A stretch of DNA of 10,928 nt from assembly GCA_900542875.1 (NCBI GenBank), contig UQPH01000039.1, forward strand, positions 1-10,928, read 5' to 3'. Within the stretch, counting starts at the first letter, position 1; each line of letters opens with the position of its first letter. The notes under the pieces were generated by a model. That model saw nothing but the letters and a program-made list of their open reading frames with translations, did no database searches and was not told the DNA's origin. The position numbers and the translations under genes are program-made. Below, in pieces: positions 1 through 3,713 of this stretch. Source of the DNA: an uncultured Eubacterium sp. (GTDB lineage: Bacteria; Bacillota; Clostridia; Oscillospirales; Acutalibacteraceae).

Positions 1-76
1 AAGCCTTTCAAAAAATCACACAAGGTATTTGTACTAACCTGTGGTTATGTATGAAATTGTAGGGTTTGGGGTAACA

Positions 77-104
77 AAAAACACCGTATTTCTACGATGT
101 TTTT
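77..104 (-). terminator. Rho-independent terminator after the carboxypeptidase gene
   Basis: Bases 81-88 pair with 93-100 (8 bp around a GAAA tetraloop on the minus strand, one G-U pair), and the A-run before it and T-run after it extend the stem. On the minus strand a run of six T follows. It lies about 85 bases past the stop of the gene ending at 190. Because both flanks carry A/T runs it may also act on the other strand. Bases 1-76 show no gene or structure I can support. Confidence 0.7.
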
Positions 105-189
105 CGTACTTCAACTATTGTTGTTTCACCAAACTAATCTTTATCTTGTCCACGACACTTTAACGCTTTAATTAAAAGATATTTCGACA

Positions 190-1137
190 TCATTTAATAA
201 TTGTATTTATAGCGGACTGCACTGCTTTATATCTTCCTTCATCTGATAATGATGCCAAGCAGGTAATCAAATATTCCTTGCCATCTTTTTTATAAAGAAC
301 AACAATATTATAGGAAGATGCCATAGTTCCTGTTTTTATTCCTTTTACATTTTCATTATAGTACGGTGACTTTTTATCTAAAAACTTATTGGTATTTTTC
401 CAAGTAAATTCGCCTTGTGGAGTTTGAATTGAGAAAGTGCTTTTCCCTACACATTCTTTAACAAAATCATAATTATAAAGCTTCAAGGCTACACGATTAA
501 TATCATCCAAATGTGTATCGGCTGACATAGATGCCCCGCTCGGATCATTATACAAATTTGTTTTAGAATAGCCTTCTTCAATTAAATACTCACTTAGCTC
601 TGTCGTAAAATAATTTATATATTCCGTTGCTGTATAGCCCTCTCCTAATTCATTTTTAGCAATATAATATGCCAACGAATAGGCAGCATCGTTTCCCGAA
701 GGAACAAGCATAGCTTCCATTATTTCTTTTACTGTGTACTTCCCAACTTTTAGATTTGCTAAAGATGACCCAGCCGGCACAAGATCCAATACCTCTTGAT
801 TTACTTCAATAACATCTTCCAAGTTAACTTTTGTCAAAGCATAGTCAATGACAAATAGTTTTGCCAAACTTGCTACTGTGGGCAATTGGCTATCTCCCTC
901 GTAAAATAAATATTCACCCTGTTCAATATCATAAACAGAAAACGAAAGAGCGTCCTGAGGAATGTTAAGCTCATTTGTACTCAGTTGAAAATCGATTTTT
1001 TTATACACATCCTTAAAAAAATCAAAACGATAAATCCCTGTTTTATATAATCCAACTACTGCTACAAACGCTATAAGCAAGACTGTTGTAAAAACCATTA
1101 TTATCTTTATCTTTTTGTATTTTCTATTCTTCTTCAT
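190..1137 (-). CDS. Membrane-anchored serine D-alanyl-D-alanine carboxypeptidase (PBP-like, peptidase S11 / class A beta-lactamase superfamily)
   Basis: A 315-residue protein with a basic N-terminus and one hydrophobic segment (about residues 12-31) that should anchor it in the membrane with the enzyme domain outside. All three penicillin-binding signatures are present and well spaced: SxxK as SLAK at 90-93 (S90 nucleophile), SxN as SGN at 147-149, and KTG at 268-270. By family, such enzymes trim the terminal D-alanine from peptidoglycan stem peptides. It lacks the extra C-terminal domain of PBP5-type enzymes, so it is a minimal S11 enzyme; a related serine hydrolase or beta-lactamase role cannot be excluded. 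The ATG at 1137 is preceded by AGGTGAG at good spacing. Codons are strongly A/T-ending (AAA, TTA, ATA), unlike the CTT/GAC/GCA-rich genes to the right, which fits horizontal acquisition together with the neighbouring transposon fragment and tRNA gene. Confidence 0.88.
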   Translation of the reverse strand: MKKNRKYKKIKIIMVFTTVLLIAFVAVVGLYKTGIYRFDFFKDVYKKIDFQLSTNELNIPQDALSFSVYDIEQGEYLFYEGDSQLPTVASLAKLFVIDYALTKVNLEDVIEVNQEVLDLVPAGSSLANLKVGKYTVKEIMEAMLVPSGNDAAYSLAYYIAKNELGEGYTATEYINYFTTELSEYLIEEGYSKTNLYNDPSGASMSADTHLDDINRVALKLYNYDFVKECVGKSTFSIQTPQGEFTWKNTNKFLDKKSPYYNENVKGIKTGTMASSYNIVVLYKKDGKEYLITCLASLSDEGRYKAVQSAINTIIK

Positions 1138-1194
1138 ACTCTCACCTACAAATTCATTTCGTTATTCCTAATAAAATATAACCTTCCATTAAAC

Positions 1195-1223
1195 ATTATA
1201 ACAAAAGTCATCATTTTTTTCAA
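1195..1223 (-). promoter_or_regulatory. Sigma-A promoter of the carboxypeptidase gene
   Basis: On the minus strand TTGAAA (1218-1223), a 17-base spacer and TATAAT (1195-1200), with TG one base before the -10 box (extended -10). The predicted start is near 1188, giving a leader of about 50 bases. The gene therefore appears to be transcribed on its own. Confidence 0.75.
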
Positions 1224-1278
1224 TACTTCAAACTACTTCGACTACACTCACGACTTAATGACTTCTTGAATACTTTCC

Positions 1279-1313
1279 GAAAAAGAAAACTGCCATCAGT
1301 TAAGACAGCAGTT
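1279..1313 (-). terminator. Rho-independent terminator downstream of the tnpV fragment
   Basis: Bases 1288-1297 pair with 1304-1313 (10 bp on the minus strand with two wobbles, 6-base loop), followed on the minus strand by TTCTTTTTC. It starts about 20 bases past the stop codon of the TnpV fragment and probably belonged to the original mobile-element transcript. Confidence 0.7.
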
Positions 1314-1333
1314 CCTTTTCGGTTGGTATGCTA

Positions 1334-1567
1334 TTAGGAATACACAATATCGTTTAATAGAATCTCGTCTGCACAGGCTCTGATGTTATTCATCAATCCG
1401 ACCCATTTCATCATATCCTCTGCTTTCAGTTGTTCCGTCACACCTTGCTTTTTTGCCATTTCCTTTATCAGATACTCCGCCATATTACACGCCGAAGTAT
1501 CAATATCGGCAAGGGAGGAAGTAATTAACAGGATAACGACCGCCTTATTCATTAGCAAGAATTTCAA
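1334..1567 (-). pseudogene. tnpV: Degraded fragment of a TnpV-type transposon-encoded protein
   Basis: The 77-residue reading frame carries the C-terminal signature I recognise from TnpV proteins of clostridial mobile elements: residues 41-55 read QGVTEQLKAEDMMKW, followed by a VGLMNNIRACADEILLND stretch and a final IVYS. TnpV proteins are usually about 110-130 residues. Here the N-terminal half is missing, and the part upstream of LADIDTSA looks internally shortened: a family-typical TSGKLN(x)YLADID stretch reads TSSLADID. There is no Shine-Dalgarno site in front of the ATG at 1567, which is merely the first in-frame methionine. TnpV is a small accessory protein of unknown biochemical role found in transposons and conjugative elements. 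I read this as a relic, not a working gene. The assignment rests on memory of the family. Confidence 0.75.
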
Positions 1568-1711
1568 GCGATTTTTTCTGCCATTAGCAGAGAGGACATT
1601 TTCATTAGCAAAACAGCGTAAATCCTGCTAATTTTTATTAGCAAGCCATACACCTGAAAGGCGGACGACATTAGTCCTAATTTCCATTAGCTGACGGAGA
1701 ATTTGCTAATG
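1550..1711. repeat. Cluster of phased ATTAGC repeats (possible recombinase or replication-protein binding array)
   Basis: The hexamer ATTAGC occurs on the plus strand at 1551, 1583, 1604, 1637 and 1686 and inverted at 1627 and 1705, with a variant ATTAGT at 1670. Four of the plus-strand copies are part of CATTAGC. Plus-strand steps of 32, 21, 33 and 33 bases are close to whole helical turns. The copies at 1626-1632 and 1637-1643 form a 7-bp inverted repeat with a 4-base loop. The cluster begins inside the tnpV fragment and ends about 95 bases from the tRNA 3' end. No gene in this stretch explains it. Its function is not known; arm-type integrase sites or replication iterons of the former element are hypotheses. 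Confidence 0.6.
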
Positions 1712-1748
1712 AAAATCTGTGATTTTCACGATTTTCCCGTTTTCCCGC

Positions 1749-1796
1749 AAAAATGAAAAACGCCGGAAACCCTTGATTTTACTAGGTTTTCCGGCG
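1749..1796 (-). terminator. Rho-independent terminator of the tRNA-Arg gene
   Basis: Bases 1761-1769 pair with 1788-1796 (9 bp, GC-rich base, extended by two more pairs past one mismatch), and on the minus strand TTTTTCATTTTT follows (1749-1760). It begins 8 bases after the encoded CCA of the tRNA. Confidence 0.85.
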
Positions 1797-1803
1797 GAGT
1801 TTT

Positions 1804-1878
1804 TGGCACCCCCTGCGAGAATCGAACTCACAACTAACCCTTAGGAGGGGTTTATTATATCCATTTAACTAAGGAGGC
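1804..1878 (-). tRNA. tRNA-Arg (anticodon CCU), CCA encoded
   Basis: Folds as a complete cloverleaf on the minus strand: acceptor stem 1872-1878 with 1808-1814 (7 bp, two G-U pairs), D arm 1854-1869 with a GG-containing loop, anticodon stem 1848-1852 with 1836-1840 (5 perfect pairs), loop CTCCTAA with anticodon CCT at 1843-1845, variable loop of 4, and T arm 1815-1831 with loop TTCGATT. The discriminator base is G and CCA is encoded at 1804-1806. It decodes the AGG arginine codon. It is a single-gene unit with its own promoter (1909-1937) and terminator. The 3' end faces the transposon remnant; tRNA 3' ends are classic integration sites for tyrosine recombinases. No second copy of the tRNA 3' end is visible in the window. 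Confidence 0.95.
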
Positions 1879-1908
1879 ATTTCTTATTATATTAAATAAA
1901 TTATATAC

Positions 1909-1937
1909 ATTATAATTATATTTTTTCGATTTGTCAA
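1909..1937 (-). promoter_or_regulatory. Consensus sigma-A promoter of the tRNA-Arg gene
   Basis: On the minus strand a perfect TTGACA (1932-1937), a 17-base A/T-rich spacer and a perfect TATAAT (1909-1914). The -10 box ends 30 bases before the tRNA 5' end, so a leader of roughly 20-25 bases would be removed by RNase P. Confidence 0.9.
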
Positions 1938-1973
1938 TAAAAGAAAAATCCGTAATCCTCAGACTACGGATTT
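1938..1973 (-). terminator. Rho-independent terminator of the rplU-prp-rpmA operon
   Basis: Bases 1946-1954 pair with 1965-1973 (9 bp perfect, 10-base loop), followed on the minus strand by TTTTTCTTTT. It lies 10 bases past the rpmA stop and directly abuts the tRNA promoter, so L27 transcription ends before the tRNA unit. Confidence 0.88.
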
Positions 1974-1983
1974 ATTGAACTTA

Positions 1984-2268
1984 TTACTGCTCAACGGGAT
2001 AAACAGAAACCTTTTTTCTGTCCTTGCCCATTCTTTCAAATCTAACTGTTCCGTCTACGAGAGCGAAAAGAGTATCATCCTTACCGATACCTACATTGGT
2101 GCCCGGGTGAATGTGTGTTCCTCTCTGACGGTAAAGGATGTTGCCTGCGAGAACGAACTGTCCGTCTGCTCTCTTAGCACCGAGACGCTTTGATTCGCTG
2201 TCTCTGCCGTTCTTAGTAGAACCCATACCTTTTTTATGAGCAAAAAGCTGCACATTAAGTCTAAGCAT
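1984..2268 (-). CDS. rpmA: 50S ribosomal protein L27 with cleavable N-terminal extension
   Basis: A 94-residue L27, normal for the Firmicutes form. L27 sits near the peptidyl-transferase centre of the 50S subunit, and its mature N-terminal tail reaches toward the tRNA acceptor ends. The start reads MLRLNVQLF followed by AHKKG: in Firmicutes the first nine residues form an extension removed after F9 by the protease Prp, which is encoded immediately upstream. The conserved core KKGMGSTKNGRDSESKRLG follows the cleavage site. The ATG at 2268 has a perfect GGAGGTG site at 2274-2280 lying inside the 3' end of prp, two bases separating the prp stop from this start. It is the last gene of its operon: a terminator follows, and the often-linked obg gene is absent. 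Confidence 0.97.
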   Translation of the reverse strand: MLRLNVQLFAHKKGMGSTKNGRDSESKRLGAKRADGQFVLAGNILYRQRGTHIHPGTNVGIGKDDTLFALVDGTVRFERMGKDRKKVSVYPVEQ

Positions 2269-2270
2269 AG

Positions 2271-2585
2271 TTACACCTCCGTTGTGGTTACTTTAATATT
2301 TTTAGGATATTGTTTTTCGAGTTCGGTTAAATGAAATAATAAACCGTTCATAATATCCTGTGCTTTGTCGGGCGTTTGGCTTATGCTCAGTCGCATATAA
2401 CCGTCCGTTGCCGCTGCGTCTGCTTTAAGGGACATAACCTCTGTTACGGTGTTAGCCGTCATATAGCAGGCACTGCTGATGAATGCGCACACAACATCTT
2501 CGCCGCTGTCGGCAAGTCCTGTGTGACCCTTGCATTCAAAGCCGGTTAATAAATCGCCCTGTTTCTTAAATTCAATTCTAATCAT
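2271..2585 (-). CDS. prp: Ribosomal-processing cysteine protease Prp (YsxB family)
   Basis: A 104-residue protein of the Prp/YsxB family, the cysteine protease that removes the N-terminal extension of L27 before the protein is assembled into ribosomes. The catalytic pair is visible: H21 in the GHTG motif (residues 20-23) and C33 in DVVCAFISS (residues 30-38), matching the family's His/Cys spacing. It lies between rplU and rpmA, the standard Firmicutes order, with its substrate encoded two bases downstream. The ATG at 2585 follows the rplU stop by only three bases, and no Shine-Dalgarno sequence is visible in front of it, so translation probably depends on coupling to rplU. That would keep this enzyme at a lower level than the two ribosomal proteins. 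Confidence 0.94.
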   Translation of the reverse strand: MIRIEFKKQGDLLTGFECKGHTGLADSGEDVVCAFISSACYMTANTVTEVMSLKADAAATDGYMRLSISQTPDKAQDIMNGLLFHLTELEKQYPKNIKVTTTEV

Positions 2586-2588
2586 TGA

Positions 2589-2897
2589 TTAAGCGTTAAT
2601 ATTTGTGATTTCAACCTTAGTGTAAGGCTGTCTGTGGCCCATCTTGCGCTTTTCGTTCTTCTTTGGCTTGTAGGTGAAAACAGTAATCTTCTTACCTTTG
2701 CCGTTCTTGAGAACAGTAGCGTCAACAGTAGCTTTTGCACAATCCTTGCCTGCTTTAAGACCTGCGTCTGTGCCGACTGCAAGAACCTGGTCGAATGTAA
2801 TCTTAGCTTCAGCCTCAGCATCGAGCTTTTCGATGTAGAGAACGTCGCCCTCTTCAACCTTGTACTGCTTACCACCTGTTACGATAACTGCGTACAT
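2589..2897 (-). CDS. rplU: 50S ribosomal protein L21
   Basis: A 102-residue L21, which binds 23S rRNA together with L20 in the 50S subunit. The N-terminus MYAVIVTGGKQYKV and the C-terminal block KKNEKRKMGHRQPYT are the conserved L21 signatures. I chose the ATG at 2897 because it gives the family's normal length and start and has AAGGAG nine bases upstream; an in-frame methionine at 2942 would add 15 residues that overlap the leader hairpin and have no family counterpart. First gene of the rplU-prp-rpmA operon, transcribed from the promoter at 2992-3019 and divergent from rpsO. Confidence 0.97.
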   Translation of the reverse strand: MYAVIVTGGKQYKVEEGDVLYIEKLDAEAEAKITFDQVLAVGTDAGLKAGKDCAKATVDATVLKNGKGKKITVFTYKPKKNEKRKMGHRQPYTKVEITNINA

Positions 2898-2935
2898 AGT
2901 AAATATCTCCTTCATAAGTCTCGCTACGATAGGTG

Positions 2936-2963
2936 AATGCACAGGTTTTATTAAGCGTGCATT
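2936..2963 (-). promoter_or_regulatory. rplU leader hairpin (candidate L21 leader element)
   Basis: In the roughly 88-base 5' leader of the operon, bases 2936-2942 and 2957-2963 are perfect 7-bp inverted repeats with a 14-base loop. Ribosomal protein operons of Firmicutes often carry autoregulatory leaders, and an L21 leader motif is known from Bacilli. The position fits such a role, but I cannot show that this fold matches that family. It has no U-tract and is not a terminator. Confidence 0.4.
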
Positions 2964-2991
2964 TCTTTAACCCATAATATGCGGCTTAATT

Positions 2992-3019
2992 ATTATAGCA
3001 GAAAATGCCGAAATGTCAA
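2992..3019 (-). promoter_or_regulatory. Sigma-A promoter of the rplU operon
   Basis: On the minus strand TTGACA (3014-3019), a 16-base spacer, and TATAAT (2992-2997) with a TG one base upstream (extended -10). Start expected near 2985. Confidence 0.85.
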
Positions 3020-3101
3020 TAATTTTTTTGTCTTATTTTATATCTTTTATACCTTTATATACTGTTTCCTTTTTATAATTTGTTCGGCAATAAAAAAATT
3101 C

Positions 3102-3130
3102 TTTACAAATCATGTCTCTTGTGTTATAAT
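3102..3130 (+). promoter_or_regulatory. Sigma-A promoter of rpsO
   Basis: TTTACA (3102-3107), a 17-base spacer and TATAAT (3125-3130). Start expected near 3137, giving a leader of about 105 bases. The roughly 80 bases between this and the divergent rplU promoter are very A/T-rich and could act as UP elements for both; I see no gene there. Confidence 0.85.
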
Positions 3131-3136
3131 CTCATT

Positions 3137-3242
3137 GCTTAATGCGAATGACTCGGTTTCGGGGATAAGTCGGATACGGCATCACCTTAGCCCGTTACTG
3201 TGTTTTTTGCAATGCAATAATATTATGAAAGGTGAATGAATT
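3137..3242 (+). promoter_or_regulatory. Structured rpsO leader with a loop complementary to the Shine-Dalgarno site (candidate S15 autoregulatory RNA)
   Basis: Bases 3176-3180 and 3190-3195 form a short hairpin (5 pairs, one bulged C) whose 9-base loop (3181-3189) contains TCACCTT. That heptamer is perfectly complementary to AAGGTGA at 3229-3235, which is the Shine-Dalgarno site of rpsO. Pairing the two would make a pseudoknot that hides the ribosome binding site. A further small stem (3150-3153 with 3168-3171) lies upstream. S15 is known to regulate its own mRNA through several unrelated leader structures in different bacteria. The fold is my own reading and is untested. Confidence 0.5.
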
Positions 3243-3539
3243 ATGACACAGGCAGAAAAGCAAGCTATTATGGCTGAATACGCTACTCACGAGGGTGATA
3301 CAGGTTCTGCTCAGGTACAGGTTGCAGTTCTTACAAAGAGAATCAACGACCTTACAGAGCACCTTAAGACTCATAAGAAGGACCATCACTCACGTCGTGG
3401 TCTTCTTAAGATGGTAGGTCACAGAAGAAACCTTCTCGCTTATATCTATAAGAATGATGTTAACGAATACCGTGAACTTATTGCAAAACTCGGCATCCGT
3501 AACACTCTTGAGCGTAATTTGGCTGAGAACGAGGACTAA
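3243..3539 (+). CDS. rpsO: 30S ribosomal protein S15
   Basis: A 98-residue S15, a primary 16S rRNA binder of the 30S platform. The conserved RNA-binding block HHSRRGLLKMVGHRRNLL is at residues 48-65, and the usual ending YRELIAKLGIR falls at 76-86. Most S15 proteins stop at 88-89 residues; here 12 further residues (87-98, NTLERNLAENED) form an acidic tail. The start ATG at 3243 has AAAGGTG eight bases upstream. Transcribed from its own promoter, ended by a terminator at 3550-3579, and followed by pnp, the classic rpsO-pnp order shared with many bacteria. The leader suggests translational self-control. Confidence 0.97.
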   Translation: MTQAEKQAIMAEYATHEGDTGSAQVQVAVLTKRINDLTEHLKTHKKDHHSRRGLLKMVGHRRNLLAYIYKNDVNEYRELIAKLGIRNTLERNLAENED

Positions 3540-3549
3540 TAATCCCATG

Positions 3550-3579
3550 CAGGCGATACTTGTCGTGTCGCCTGTTTTT
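3550..3579 (+). terminator. Rho-independent terminator between rpsO and pnp
   Basis: Bases 3550-3559 pair with 3565-3574 (10 bp, one G-U, 5-base loop) and TTTTT follows at 3575-3579. It lies 10 bases after the rpsO stop. Any read-through would carry the palindrome at 3597-3678 into the pnp mRNA. Confidence 0.88.
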
Positions 3580-3596
3580 GTTAATTTGATACCAAG

Positions 3597-3678
3597 GGAG
3601 GAGCATAAATAGTAGTAAATAGAGTTTGCAAATTTTAAGAATACGGCTTGCAAATTGTATTTATTACTATTGCCCTCC
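3597..3678. repeat. 82-bp imperfect palindrome in the rpsO-pnp gap
   Basis: Bases 3608-3631 and 3648-3671 are 24-base inverted repeats with three differences (two would be G-U pairs in plus-strand RNA), around a 16-base loop. The arms extend outward through GGAGG (3597-3601) and CCTCC (3674-3678), with a few unpaired bases (about 3602-3607) on the left side. No U-tract follows, so it is not a simple terminator. It could be a processing hairpin in read-through rpsO-pnp RNA, as in E. coli where RNase III cuts a hairpin ahead of pnp, or a small inserted palindromic element: TTTGATA occurs on both sides (3585-3591 and 3680-3686). Confidence 0.7.
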
Positions 3679-3681
3679 TTT

Positions 3682-3690
3682 TGATATAAT
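3682..3690 (+). promoter_or_regulatory. Extended -10 promoter of pnp
   Basis: TGA-TATAAT at 3682-3690 is a good extended -10 element; no convincing -35 box is seen at the proper distance. The start would fall near 3697, leaving a leader of about 17 bases that includes the GAGAGG ribosome site. This promoter lies downstream of the palindrome, so its transcripts would lack that structure. Confidence 0.6.
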
Positions 3691-3713
3691 AAAATTTTCA
3701 GAGAGGTAAAAGT

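Noticed and set aside
1383..1631. Plus-strand open frame opposite the tnpV fragment
   Set aside because: It lies antisense to the recognisable TnpV sequence and has no ribosome site or family features.
1550..1711. CRISPR array
   Set aside because: The repeated unit is only 6-7 bases, occurs in both orientations and has uneven spacing; no cas genes are present.
1..1803. Second attachment-site copy of the tRNA-Arg 3' end
   Set aside because: I looked for the tRNA 3' sequence (CCCCCTGCGAG on the plus strand) to the left and found no copy within the window.
2898..2942. Longer L21 starting at the in-frame ATG at 2942
   Set aside because: The extra 15 residues overlap the leader hairpin, have no match to the L21 family, and the ATG at 2897 has a strong Shine-Dalgarno site.
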